A stretch of DNA of 64,000 nucleotides, from assembly GCA_016195265.1 (NCBI GenBank), contig JACPZW010000085.1:49996-113995 (forward strand), written 5' to 3'. Source of the stretch: Acidobacteriota bacterium. GTDB taxonomy: Bacteria > Acidobacteriota > Vicinamibacteria > Vicinamibacterales > CAVVIG01. This document shows positions 50,012 through 58,367 of this stretch, in pieces (positions within the stretch are counted from its first letter, which is position 1; the number at the start of each line of letters is the position of its first letter). Made by a program: the position numbers and the translations under genes. The notes under the pieces were generated by a model. The model had not been told where the DNA came from. It made no database searches and was given only the letters and a program-made list of their open reading frames with translations.

Positions 50012-50797
50012 GTGAACGTCCATCTAATCGACGGGACCTACGAGCTGTTCAGGCATTTCTTCGCGATGCCGTCGGAGAAAGACGCCTCCGACAACGAGAT
50101 CGCGGCGGTCAACGGCGTCATCGGGTCCGTCCGCGGCTTGATTTCAGCCGGCGCGACGCATGTCGCGGTCGCCACCGATCAGGTAATCGAGTCGTTCCGC
50201 AATCAGCTCTGGCCCGGCTACAAGACCGGCGAGGGGATCGATCCGAATCTGTGGGCGCAGTTTCCGAAGCTCGAGTGGGCCCTCCGGAACGCCGGAATCA
50301 CCGTCTGGCCGATGGTGGAATTCGAAGCGGACGATGCGCTGGCGTCAGGCGCGGTGATTGCAGCCGGCGATCCGCGGGTCGAGCGCGTGTTCATTTGCAC
50401 GCCGGACAAGGATCTCGCGCAGTGCGTGAAAGGCAACCGGATCGTGCAGTTCGATCGGCGGTCGCGGATGGTGCGTGACGAGGCGGGTGTCATCGCCAAG
50501 TTCGGCGTGGCGCCGGCGTCGATCCCGGATTACCTCGCGCTGGTCGGCGACGCGTCGGACGGATTTCCCGGACTGCCCGGATGGGGCGCGAAGTCCGCGG
50601 CAGCCGTGCTCGCGAAGTACGGCCACCTCGAAGCGATTCCAGACAACTTCAAGATGTGGGGCGTGAACGCGGCCGGTCCCGCGCGGCTCGCGAAAGTGCT
50701 CGCGGCCGAGCGCGAGCGCGCGTTGCTGTTCCGCACGCTCGCCACCCTGCGCGAAGACGTTCCCGACCTTGGATCGGTCGACGATTGGAAGGTCTAG
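50012..50797 (+). CDS. 5'-3' exonuclease (FEN/T5-type) family protein
   Basis: 261 residues, GTG start at 50012, 13 bases after the ABC remnant ends. It has the stand-alone 5' nuclease plan: HLIDGTYELFRHFFAMP (first Asp), FEADDALASGAVIAAGDPRV (Glu/Asp), VFICTPDKDLAQCVKGNRIV (paired Asp), and the helix-hairpin-helix PDYLALVGDASDGFPGLPGW with GAKSAAAVLAKYG. It lacks the polymerase domain of PolI. Known relatives are RNase H-like or flap nucleases acting on replication and repair DNA. No Shine-Dalgarno sequence is obvious, so expression may depend on upstream transcription. Confidence 0.88.
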   Translation: MNVHLIDGTYELFRHFFAMPSEKDASDNEIAAVNGVIGSVRGLISAGATHVAVATDQVIESFRNQLWPGYKTGEGIDPNLWAQFPKLEWALRNAGITVWPMVEFEADDALASGAVIAAGDPRVERVFICTPDKDLAQCVKGNRIVQFDRRSRMVRDEAGVIAKFGVAPASIPDYLALVGDASDGFPGLPGWGAKSAAAVLAKYGHLEAIPDNFKMWGVNAAGPARLAKVLAAERERALLFRTLATLREDVPDLGSVDDWKV

Positions 50798-50846
50798 TGG
50801 CTGGCCACGAAGACACGAAACCACGAAGAAGATGAAGAAGAAGATA

Positions 50847-50941
50847 AACCACGGAGGACACGGAGGAACGGAGGGCGCACTAGAAGATTCGGCGCCCGCC
50901 GTGGCTACATTCCCTCCGTGTGCTCCGTGTCCTCCGTGGTT
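50847..50941. repeat. Imperfect inverted repeat of CCACGGAGGACACGG type
   Basis: AACCACGGAGGACACGGAGG with AACGGAGGGCGC (50847-50878) is complementary to TCCCTCCGTGTGCTCCGTGT with CCTCCGTGGTT (50908-50941). The intervening 30 bases contain GGCGCCCGCCGTGGC. An A-rich GAAGATGAAGAAGAAG tract and GCCACGAAGACACGAAACCACGAAG precede it. The structure is unlike the REPs and resembles the pair at 33724-33854. Confidence 0.65.
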
Positions 50942-50960
50942 GCCTTTCTTTCTGCTACTG

Positions 50961-52862
50961 CTACGACCGCAGCTTTGCCGCGCGGCCTTTGAGCGTGGCC
51001 GCGAGCGACCGCAGGCGATCGGCGTTCCGACCGGTCGCGGCTCGCGCATCCTGCTCGATCTGTGCGGCCAGCGCGTCGAGCTGATCGAGCGCCGCGGCGG
51101 CGCCGCGCTCCTTGCCGGTCCGGAATCCGTCGACGCGATCGAGCGCCGACCGCACCGCCCGGGCGCGCTCCGGCTGGATGGCGTTGCCGCGCACCAGCTG
51201 ATCGAGATACGCCTTCGCGATCGGCGTCGCCGCGGGCCAGGTGATCTTCGTCTGCAGCTGCGTGTTCACTTCTTCCACGCGAATCATCATCGCGGCGTCG
51301 AGTTCGTTCTGCGTCAGGTATTCGCTCGGCTTCAGTTTGAAGATGTCCACGCCGCGCGCGATTTCAGATCCGTAGATCTGCCCGTTGTACCAGTAGGCCG
51401 ACCAGAAGCCGCCGAGGATCAGGTTCTTCGCGTCGATCGGCCCGCGATCGAAGAACGCGATCTCGACCGGCTTGGCCGAGTCAGTGAAGTCGAACACCGA
51501 CACGCCGCCCTGATACCACGCCTGCACCATGATGTCGCGGCCCGGCACCGGGATGAGCGATCCGTTGTGCGCGACGCAGTTCTCCTGATCGGTCTGCGGC
51601 GCCGGCATCTTGTAGTAGCCCTTGAACACCAGCTTGCGATCGACGATGTCGAAGATCGCGTCGGCGCCCCAGTTGAAGAGATCGGTCGCCCGGCAGCGCG
51701 GCCGCCCGCCGCCGCCCCACTCGTCGGTGAAGATCACCTTCGTGCCGTCGTTGTTGAACGTCGCCGAATGCCAGTACGCGAAGTTCTGGTCGGACGCGAA
51801 ATCGAGCCGGACGGGGTTCTTCGGATCCTTGATATCGAGCAGGATGCCGTTCCCCGAACACGCGCCCGCCGCAAGACCGACTTCAGGGAACACCGTGATG
51901 TCGTGGCACTGATTGGTCTCGCTGGTCTTCTGGGTGCCCGGGCCGTGATCGCCGCCGGGCCAGAGCGCCGCGATGTTGCCGGTCGCGACATCAGCGAAGA
52001 TGCGCGGCCGGTTGACGATGCGCGCCTTCTCCGGCGCGGCGAGCGGGACCTGAATGACGTCGATGCTGAAGAGCGACGTGTTGGGATCCTCGCCCGGCTT
52101 CAATCCTGAACATCCGGCGAGCTCTTCCGCGGACCGCGCGCCGCTCGTGCCGGAGCCGTACACGTACAGGTTCGTCTTGTCGTTCGGGTCGGGCACGAGC
52201 GTGTGCGTGTGCGACCCGCGGCAGGTCTGCACGGCCGCGATCTGCTTCGGTTTGTTCATGTCCGTGATGTCAAAGATTCTGACGCCGCGGAATCGTTCTG
52301 CGCTGACCGCCGCCTGCACGCCCTGCGTGCCGCAATCGAGGCGGCCGCGCGTCTGCTCGACCGACATGAACAGAAGATTGCCGTAAACCGAGAGGTCGCC
52401 CTGCCCGCCCGGGCACACGACCGACGCGCTGAGCTTCGGCTTGTTCGGCCGCTCGATGTCGTATGTCGTGAAGCCGTGGAAGCTGCCCATGAACACGTGG
52501 TTGCCGCTGAACGCGAGATCCGAGTTCGCGAAGCCGAGCTGGTTCGCGAGCGCGGGATTGAACGGCGCGTTCGGATTCGGCGGCGGCGGAGGCGGCGCGT
52601 CGGGCGGCGGCTCAGGCGGAATGGGTGTGCCGCCGGGCGCCTTCGGATCGAAGAAGCCGTCGGGCTTCGGCAGACTCGCGATGCGCTCCATGTTGCGCGC
52701 GGCTTCGCCGGCGTCGTGCAGGCCCGCTTTCAGGCCGATGCGAGGATCATCTTTCGACGCCGGCGCTTGCTGACCTTCGACCGCGCTCAGGCCAGGCCCT
52801 TCCATCACGGCCAGGGTGAGGGCGATCGAAACAGACAGCAACATGGCAGCTACGGTTTTCAT
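50961..52862 (-). CDS. Secreted LVIVD-repeat-like beta-propeller protein
   Basis: 633 residues with a signal peptide (KTVAAMLLSVSIALTLAV). A proline-rich segment (PPEPPPDAPPPPPPNPNAPF, about 105-125) leads into a propeller with RGVRIFDITDMNKPKQIAAV, GGVSVFDFTDSAKPVEIAFF, the LVIVD-type turns, and several Cys pairs (VVCPGG, LDCGTQ, QTCRGSH, AGCSG). The C-terminal 100 residues are helical (RAVRSALDRVDGFRTGKERG). No catalytic function is visible. It starts in a 4-base overlap with the DUF305 gene, so the two are coupled. Confidence 0.82.
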   Translation of the reverse strand: MKTVAAMLLSVSIALTLAVMEGPGLSAVEGQQAPASKDDPRIGLKAGLHDAGEAARNMERIASLPKPDGFFDPKAPGGTPIPPEPPPDAPPPPPPNPNAPFNPALANQLGFANSDLAFSGNHVFMGSFHGFTTYDIERPNKPKLSASVVCPGGQGDLSVYGNLLFMSVEQTRGRLDCGTQGVQAAVSAERFRGVRIFDITDMNKPKQIAAVQTCRGSHTHTLVPDPNDKTNLYVYGSGTSGARSAEELAGCSGLKPGEDPNTSLFSIDVIQVPLAAPEKARIVNRPRIFADVATGNIAALWPGGDHGPGTQKTSETNQCHDITVFPEVGLAAGACSGNGILLDIKDPKNPVRLDFASDQNFAYWHSATFNNDGTKVIFTDEWGGGGRPRCRATDLFNWGADAIFDIVDRKLVFKGYYKMPAPQTDQENCVAHNGSLIPVPGRDIMVQAWYQGGVSVFDFTDSAKPVEIAFFDRGPIDAKNLILGGFWSAYWYNGQIYGSEIARGVDIFKLKPSEYLTQNELDAAMMIRVEEVNTQLQTKITWPAATPIAKAYLDQLVRGNAIQPERARAVRSALDRVDGFRTGKERGAAAALDQLDALAAQIEQDARAATGRNADRLRSLAATLKGRAAKLRS

Positions 52863-53647
52863 TTCTGGAGCTCCTTCAGCATCAGGCCCATCCGATTGAT
52901 TTCCATGCGCTGATCCGCGTCAACGTCTGACGCGTACGCAAAGATCGAAACGTCCTGGCCCGCGCCAGGCGTCGCGAACAGCTGCTCCACCATCGACAGC
53001 GCGCCGAAGTGATGCGTGATCATCCCTTCGAGAAAGAGGCGATCGAACTCGGCGCCCGTGGCGGCGGCGAGACGGTCCATCTCGTCTTGCGCGAGCATGC
53101 CGGGCATCAGCATCGGACCGTTCATGCTGTGCCCGCCGCGCCCCGGCACCTGCTGGCCGCGCGCGTCGAGCCAGCCCTGCATCATGTTGATCTCGTCCTT
53201 CTGCGACACGTCGATCCGCAGCGCAAGTTTCTTCAAGCCTTCCGACGCGGTCCGCGACGGCACGAGCGCCGCCATCTCAATCGCCTGCGCGTGATGGCCG
53301 ATCATGCCCTGCATGAACTTGATGTCCGCGTCGATGTACTGCACCTGCGACAGATCGGTCGCCGTGTCGGCGGCGATCACGCGGCTCGGCTGGCCCGGCG
53401 CGCCGGGCTGGATGATCGGCGGACGCGGGTCGGCCGGTTCACGATGTTCACGCGGTGCGGACGGGGCCGCGCCGCGAGCGCCCGTCGGCGTCCCCGGGGA
53501 ACCTGGGGACCCTGGGGACCCTGGGGACCCTGGGGACCCTGGGGACCCTGGGGACCCTGGGGACCCTGGGGACCCTGGGGACATTGTCCGGCAGGCCGCG
53601 ACGGCGACAACGGTCAGCAGAAGTGCAGCGATGCGCATGAGGCCCAC
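52859..53647 (-). CDS. DUF305 lipoprotein with (Ser-Pro-Gly)9 repeat
   Basis: 262 residues. The signal ends in a lipobox VAAC (Cys19). Nine consecutive Ser-Pro-Gly triplets (about 24-50) form a repetitive linker encoded by a 9-base tandem repeat. The DUF305 domain follows: IDADIKFMQGMIGHHAQAIE and EFDRLFLEGMITHHFGALSM, with the paired His-His motifs typical of this ferritin-like family, often linked to copper. The copy number of the linker can change without frameshift. It is upstream of and overlaps the LVIVD-type gene. Confidence 0.88.
   Translation of the reverse strand: MGLMRIAALLLTVVAVAACRTMSPGSPGSPGSPGSPGSPGSPGSPGSPGSPGTPTGARGAAPSAPREHREPADPRPPIIQPGAPGQPSRVIAADTATDLSQVQYIDADIKFMQGMIGHHAQAIEMAALVPSRTASEGLKKLALRIDVSQKDEINMMQGWLDARGQQVPGRGGHSMNGPMLMPGMLAQDEMDRLAAATGAEFDRLFLEGMITHHFGALSMVEQLFATPGAGQDVSIFAYASDVDADQRMEINRMGLMLKELQK
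53509..53582 (-). repeat. 9-bp tandem repeat (nine copies) encoding Ser-Pro-Gly
   Basis: CCCTGGGGA repeats with unit length 9 from about 53509 to 53582; nine CTGGGG cores are present. The repeats are near-identical, which points to recent expansion by slippage. Because the unit is a multiple of three, any change in copy number lengthens or shortens the lipoprotein linker in frame. Confidence 0.9.
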
Positions 53648-53716
53648 GGTTTGGAGTCGTTGAGTCTATCGCAAAATTCTTGCGCGGGCCGGAGCTTGGG
53701 TGTAGCTTGCCGCAGT

Positions 53717-54193
53717 ATGAAACCACAGCATTTCCTTGTCGTCCTTGGCGTTGTTACCAGCGCCGGCCTCGGCCTCGGTATGGCAGTGGCCGCGCTCATC
53801 GTCCAGCCGGTGTCGGCGCACCACTCGTTCGCGGCCGAATTCGACGCGAACAAGACCGTGACGCTGAAGGGTGCGGTCACGAAGCTCGACTGGCGGAACC
53901 CGCATATCTGGCTGTACCTGGATGTGAAGAACGACGCGGACGCCAAGGGCAACGTCGAACCGTGGCAGTGCGAAGGCGGCGCGCCGAACACGCTGACGCG
54001 CAACGGCTGGAGCAAGAATTCCCTGAAAGGCGGCGACCAGATCATCGTCGAGGGATATCTGGCCAAGGACGGATCCAAGACGTGCAACATGCGCCTCGTC
54101 AAGATGCCCGACGGCCGCGACATCTTCGCCGGGTCGTCCGCGGGCGACGGGCTGCCGACCGCCGCAAAAACCCAGGGACGGGGGGGCCGGTGA
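53717..54193 (+). CDS. DUF6152-family secreted protein
   Basis: 158 residues from the ATG at 53717, with signal peptide FLVVLGVVTSAGLGLGMAVA and cleavage near PVSA-HH. HHSFAAEFDANKTVTLKGAV and TKLDWRNPHIWLYLDVKNDA are the family hallmark, a small OB-like beta-barrel with conserved HHS and NPH. Function unknown; such genes are very common in Acidobacteriota, usually just upstream of another secreted protein gene, as here. Its TGA overlaps the next GTG start. Confidence 0.88.
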   Translation: MKPQHFLVVLGVVTSAGLGLGMAVAALIVQPVSAHHSFAAEFDANKTVTLKGAVTKLDWRNPHIWLYLDVKNDADAKGNVEPWQCEGGAPNTLTRNGWSKNSLKGGDQIIVEGYLAKDGSKTCNMRLVKMPDGRDIFAGSSAGDGLPTAAKTQGRGGR

Positions 54194-54972
54194 AGCCAGG
54201 GAACATGGTCACGACGCGACTCCTCCTATGCGTGCTGACCGCCGTGGCGGCTGTTGGAATGTCTGCCGCGATTCCGACGCGCGCCCTCGCGCAGAAAGAC
54301 TACACGCCGCCCGTCGGGCCGACGCCGCGCACCGCGTCCGGCAAAGTCGACTTCAGCGGCGTGTGGACGAAGGCGTACGTGCCCGACATGACGAAGGACG
54401 GCAAGGATCAGAAAGGCGCGGGCGAGCTTCCGTTCACGCCGTGGGGCGCGGAGGACTGGAAGAAGTACGACGCGGCCGAGGGCGACTACACCGGGGCCTG
54501 CTTACCGTTCGGGATGACGCGCGCCATCAACACGCCGGAGCCGATGCAGATCATGCAGAGCGACAAGTACTTTGCATTTCTGTTCGAGCAGAACTCGTGG
54601 TTCACCGTCGTGCCGATTGACGCCCGCAAGCACGGCAACGGCATCCCGACGTGGTTCGGCGACTCGGTCGGGCACTGGGAAGGCGACACGCTCGTCATCG
54701 ACACCGTGAACTTCAATGACCTCACGCGCCTGGACACGGTCGGCCATCCGCACAGCGATCAGCTGCACCTCGTCCAGCGCTTCTCGCGGCCGGACCTCGG
54801 TCACATCGCGTACGAAGTGACCGTCGACGATCCGAAGACGTTCACGAGAACCTGGAAGAACACGCGGACCTTCACGCTGCGCGCCGACTGGGAGATGATG
54901 GAGTACTCCTGCGAGGAGAATAACAAGAGCCTCTGGGAAGGCCGCATCAAGCCGCCGAAGCAAAAACAGTAG
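54190..54972 (+). CDS. Secreted protein of unknown function, partner of DUF6152
   Basis: 260 residues if the GTG at 54190 (overlapping the previous stop) is used; an ATG at 54205 preceded by AGGG is an alternative. The signal peptide is TRLLLCVLTAVAAVGMSAAI. The mature protein contains GKVDFSGVWTKAYVPDMT, TGACLPFGMTRAINTPEPMQ, DSVGHWEGDTLVIDTVNFND and RRPDL-like RFSRPDLGHIAYEVTVDDPK. It is beta-rich and widespread in Acidobacteriota next to DUF6152 genes, often more than one per genome. The function is not known. Confidence 0.83.
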   Translation: MKPGNMVTTRLLLCVLTAVAAVGMSAAIPTRALAQKDYTPPVGPTPRTASGKVDFSGVWTKAYVPDMTKDGKDQKGAGELPFTPWGAEDWKKYDAAEGDYTGACLPFGMTRAINTPEPMQIMQSDKYFAFLFEQNSWFTVVPIDARKHGNGIPTWFGDSVGHWEGDTLVIDTVNFNDLTRLDTVGHPHSDQLHLVQRFSRPDLGHIAYEVTVDDPKTFTRTWKNTRTFTLRADWEMMEYSCEENNKSLWEGRIKPPKQKQ

Positions 54973-55102
54973 GGGCAGATTCTTCAGCAGCAGCGGATAG
55001 ACGTCCCCGCCGGGAGCACGCGCGTCATGACCTGCCTCCTCGAGCGGGTGCTGACACGTCAGCCGGGATTGTATGCGTGTGGCGGGGCGGACGAGAGATT
55101 TC

Positions 55103-56038
55103 TTACGGTCGCGATCCTGAAGGACCTGCGAGCAGCGACACGCCGCCGACGATTGTCAGGCCGGCGCCGTTCGCCTCCGTCGTCCCGATCGTGCGGCCGA
55201 CGGATCCGAAGACGCCCACGTGCGGCGCCACGGCAATCGACAGGCCCGCGAACACTTCGCTGCGCGTGTTGGTCACGTCCGTGGTTGCCGGCGTCGCCGT
55301 CCCCGTGGCCGATGTGACGGACGTCGTCGATGTTCCGCTCGACCACGCGTGACTGAACGATCCGGAAATCATCATGCGCGGCGACGCCTGCACGCCGATG
55401 CCGCCGCCGGCGAACCCGATGCCGCCGGAAAAATAGCCGCCGCTCGCAAACAGGCGCGCGGCACCGCTGTCGACTTCGGCGCTCACCGGCAATCCCCACG
55501 TCACGCGGCTCTCGCTCGACGACAGCGACGACAGCACGCCGGCGCCCAGCACCTGAATCGTCGGTGCGACGGCCAGCTTCACGCCCGCCGCGTCATTCTG
55601 CACGATTCCGATCTTGCCGGTGAAATACGTCGTCCCCCATCCGCCGGCGACGCCCGCGGCGTCGTTGCCGACCGTGTACGGCACGCTCACGCCGAGCTGA
55701 AACCGCGGCGCGACGCCGACGGCCACGCCGATTACGGGCACGTCGACTTCGCTCGCGTCCGTGCCCTGCCAGCCGAGCGCGGCTACGGTCAGCGCCGCGC
55801 TTCCCGGCGTGAGGAGACTCGCATCCATGATCACGGCGAGCGGCGTGGTCCCGGTCGCCGGCCCGGCGATGCCCTGGTGCGGCAGCCTGCTGCTGCTCGG
55901 CGGCGAGGATGCGTGGCCCTTCCCAGGCTGCGTGGTTGTGGGCGGAGCGGCCGCGCGCGCGGGCGCGGCCGCAGCGAGCGCCGTGAGGGCGGCACTCGCC
56001 GCAATCAGCCGCCAGTCGCGAATCGATCGGGACATCAC
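55103..56038 (-). CDS. Predicted outer-membrane or secreted beta-rich protein, unknown
   Basis: 311 residues with a signal peptide (DWRLIAASAALTALAAAAPA). After a Pro/Ser/Gly-rich linker, alternating short strands dominate (VAPRFQLGVSVPYTV, TYFTGKIGIVQNDAAG, GGYFSGGIGFAGGGIGVQAS, HVGVFGSVGRTIG), as in small outer-membrane barrels. Ends with SGSRP rather than an aromatic residue, so the barrel assignment is tentative. The upstream gene ends only 10 bases before its start, so the two are co-transcribed. Confidence 0.65.
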   Translation of the reverse strand: MMSRSIRDWRLIAASAALTALAAAAPARAAAPPTTTQPGKGHASSPPSSSRLPHQGIAGPATGTTPLAVIMDASLLTPGSAALTVAALGWQGTDASEVDVPVIGVAVGVAPRFQLGVSVPYTVGNDAAGVAGGWGTTYFTGKIGIVQNDAAGVKLAVAPTIQVLGAGVLSSLSSSESRVTWGLPVSAEVDSGAARLFASGGYFSGGIGFAGGGIGVQASPRMMISGSFSHAWSSGTSTTSVTSATGTATPATTDVTNTRSEVFAGLSIAVAPHVGVFGSVGRTIGTTEANGAGLTIVGGVSLLAGPSGSRP

Positions 56039-56048
56039 GTGACCTTAC

Positions 56049-56603
56049 TTACTCGCCGTCCTTGTCGGTGTCGGTCTTCTTGGTAGTGGTGGCCTTGCCC
56101 GCGGCTTTGAGATCGCCGCGCGCCTGGGCTTCAGCCGTCTTCGCCGCGGCCTTCGCGTCCGCCGTCGGCTGGAGATTCTGAATCGCCTTGCCGAGGCTGT
56201 CGTGATCGGCGCCGGTCATCTCCGCCTTGAGCTTGTCGAACGGGATGTTCAGGTTGTGCGAGACGTGCAGTGCCGCGATGAACTGTCCCTGGTTCTTGAA
56301 GCCGGCCGCGGCCTGATCGAGCGTCATGCCCGCGGGCACGAGCGGCGTCAGCCGCGTGACGAGCTGTGGATGCGCATCGATGCGCTGCGCGACCGTGATC
56401 GGCGACGGCTTGCCCGATGCCTCAGATCCCTTCGTGCCCTCAGATCCATTCGCGGGCCGGGCTGACGGTGCGGGTGTCGACGGATGCGCCTGCGCCGGCG
56501 TGACGGCGTGGCCACCGCCGCGCGACTGCGCGTACGCCGGGTTGATACTCAGCGATGCCACGACAGCGAGCGACGACAGAATCGTGATGAACGTGCGCTT
56601 CAT
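56049..56603 (-). CDS. Secreted Ala/Lys-rich protein, unknown
   Basis: 184 residues from the ATG at 56603, preceded by GGAGGAGAA. A signal peptide (FITILSSLAVVASLSINPAY) is followed by a Pro/Ala/Ser linker and a helical region: QRIDAHPQLVTRLTPLVPAG and FKNQGQFIAALHVSHNLNIP. The C-terminal tail is charged (KTAEAQARGDLKAAGKATTT). No enzymatic motif is visible. It heads a two-gene unit with the beta-rich protein downstream. Confidence 0.72.
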   Translation of the reverse strand: MKRTFITILSSLAVVASLSINPAYAQSRGGGHAVTPAQAHPSTPAPSARPANGSEGTKGSEASGKPSPITVAQRIDAHPQLVTRLTPLVPAGMTLDQAAAGFKNQGQFIAALHVSHNLNIPFDKLKAEMTGADHDSLGKAIQNLQPTADAKAAAKTAEAQARGDLKAAGKATTTKKTDTDKDGE

Positions 56604-56955
56604 ATCAGTTCTCCTCCATGATGGTGAGTTGCAGCAAGGCACGTGCCGGTTGACCGTTCCTTTACGCGCGGCGCAACTTACGCGTCTTTCGGCTCTTGCG
56701 ACGGGCTGGAAAACAGAGCCGCGACGGTGAACGACACAAATCGGGTCGAAATGACACGCCACCGTGAATGTGACAGCGCGACAGAATCGTAATAGCGACG
56801 CTCGAAAATGGGACATGTCGACGCATCAACGCCATCGGTCGGAGTTGGTCGCGACGCCGTAACGAACCGGCTGCAGCCGAGTAAGCAGGAAACGCGTCCG
56901 GCTGCTGCGATGTTTGCCACCGCGAACATCGAGCACTTCTCCGTCATCCACGTCT
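56604..56955. other. Intergenic region of about 350 bp without a clear gene
   Basis: Between the secreted Ala/Lys-rich gene (minus) and the DUF4382 fragment (plus). Short frames on both strands are uninterrupted but show no family features. The promoter of the minus-strand gene should lie at its start side. I see no repeat or RNA gene. Confidence 0.3.
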
Positions 56956-57180
56956 CCGACGCTGAGCGTCATGTTGAAGGACTCGCCCTACAGCGACGTC
57001 AAGGCGTTGCTCGTGACGTTCTCCGAGGTCAGCGCGCACGCCTCCGGCGGCGACTTCAAGACGCTGGCGTTCACCGGCGGCGGTACGACGCGCACGTGCG
57101 ATCTCAAGAAGCTGACGACCGGTCAGGATGTGCTCGGCACAGGTCCGCTTGCGGCCGGCCACGCCGAGCGAATTTCTTGA
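56956..57180 (+). pseudogene. DUF4382 fragment
   Basis: In this frame LSVMLKDSPYSDVKALLVTF is followed by SEVSAHASGGDFKTLAF, TCDLKKLTTGQDVLGTGPLA and AGHAERIS then TGA. This is the N-terminal pattern of DUF4382 domains (LSVxLxDAPxxDVKAVxVTFSEV, DLLxL, LPAGHYxQIR) found in secreted or lipoprotein genes. The full domain runs to about 150-200 residues with a preceding signal peptide. Here both ends are missing, so it is a remnant or a frameshifted gene. Confidence 0.55.
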
Positions 57181-57224
57181 CAACGCGGTGATTGCACGGA
57201 TAATCGCCGTGCATTCACGCACAT

Positions 57225-58367
57225 ATGGCTAACCCTCCCGATCAGGCTGCGCCCCCGATTGCCACGCCGGCGCTCATCATGGCGATGCTCGACTCCGGCG
57301 CGGGCATCAGCGATCTCATCATGTCGCCAGGCCGTCCGCCGCAGGTGGAAAAGGACGGCAACCTGGCGTCGGTCGCAGTTCCCGAGCTGCCGCTGCTGAA
57401 GCCCGAAGACACGGCGCGCGTCGCCGCGGACCTCATCAAAGGCAATGAAGCGCTGCTGCGGACGCTCAAGGAACAGGGCGCGTGCGATCTTTCGTACTCG
57501 CTGCCGGAGCGCGCGCGCTTCCGCGTGAACGTCTTCCGGCAGCGCGGCACGTACGCGATCGTCATGCGCGTCATCGCCATGAAGATCCCGACGCTCGCGG
57601 ATCTGAAGCTGCCGCCCGCGGTCGCCGACGTGGCCGCGCTGAAAAACGGCATCGTGCTCGTGACCGGCCCGACCGGATCCGGCAAGTCGTCCACGCTCGC
57701 GGCCCTGATCGATCTGATCAACGAGTCGCGGGCGGAGCACATCCTCACGATCGAGGATCCGATCGAGTTCCTGCACCAGCACAAGAAGGGCACGGTCCAC
57801 CAGCGCGAGCTGCACAGCGACACGCCGACGTTCGCGCTCGCGCTCCGCGCGGCGCTGCGTCAGGCGCCGAAGGTGATCCTGGTCGGCGAGATGCGCGATC
57901 GCGAGACGATCGAAATCGCGCTGACCGCGGCCGAGACCGGCCACCTCGTCTTCTCCACCCTGCACACCATCGACGCCTCGAAAACGGTCGAGCGCATCGT
58001 CGGATCTTTCGATGCCGGCGATCAGGCGTCGGTGCGGACGCGCCTCGCCTCGTCGTTCCGCTATTTCATTTCGCAGCGGCTGCTGCCGAGGAAAGGTGGA
58101 GGCCGCATCGCCGTTCTCGAGATGCTGAAGTCCACGATGCGCACGCGCGAATATCTTGAGAAGGGCGACAGCGAAGGCAAGTCCTTGCTCGACGCCATGC
58201 GCGACGGCGAGCTGGACGGCATGCAGCACTTCGACGGCGAGATCGAGAAGCTCGTCCGCGGCGGCACGATCTCGCTCGCGACCGCGTACCTCTACGCGAC
58301 CAACCCCGGCAATCTGGCGGTGCAGCTGGCGGATCTCGCGGAAGACAATCAGGCGTCGGATACGTAG
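57225..58367 (+). CDS. pilT: PilT/PilU-type twitching motility ATPase
   Basis: 380 residues. A PilT-like secretion ATPase: N-terminal domain, Walker A GPTGSGKSSTLAALI near 147, Asp box ILTIEDPIEF, Walker B VILVGEMRDRETIEIAL and His box HLVFSTLHTIDASKTVERIV. PilT retracts type IV pili by hydrolysing ATP at the inner membrane. No other pil gene is adjacent. The C-terminal tail MQHFDGEIEKLVRGGTISLA is typical. The stop codon is the TAG of the first REP in the 58.4 kb cluster. The PilZ protein at 12864 may act in the same system, but this is speculative. Confidence 0.93.
   Translation: MANPPDQAAPPIATPALIMAMLDSGAGISDLIMSPGRPPQVEKDGNLASVAVPELPLLKPEDTARVAADLIKGNEALLRTLKEQGACDLSYSLPERARFRVNVFRQRGTYAIVMRVIAMKIPTLADLKLPPAVADVAALKNGIVLVTGPTGSGKSSTLAALIDLINESRAEHILTIEDPIEFLHQHKKGTVHQRELHSDTPTFALALRAALRQAPKVILVGEMRDRETIEIALTAAETGHLVFSTLHTIDASKTVERIVGSFDAGDQASVRTRLASSFRYFISQRLLPRKGGGRIAVLEMLKSTMRTREYLEKGDSEGKSLLDAMRDGELDGMQHFDGEIEKLVRGGTISLATAYLYATNPGNLAVQLADLAEDNQASDT

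Noticed and set aside
53377..53663. Plus-strand and alternative-frame proteins of GTL or GDP repeats
   Set aside because: They are the other frames of the 9-base repeat; the minus-strand lipoprotein has a lipobox and DUF305 domain.
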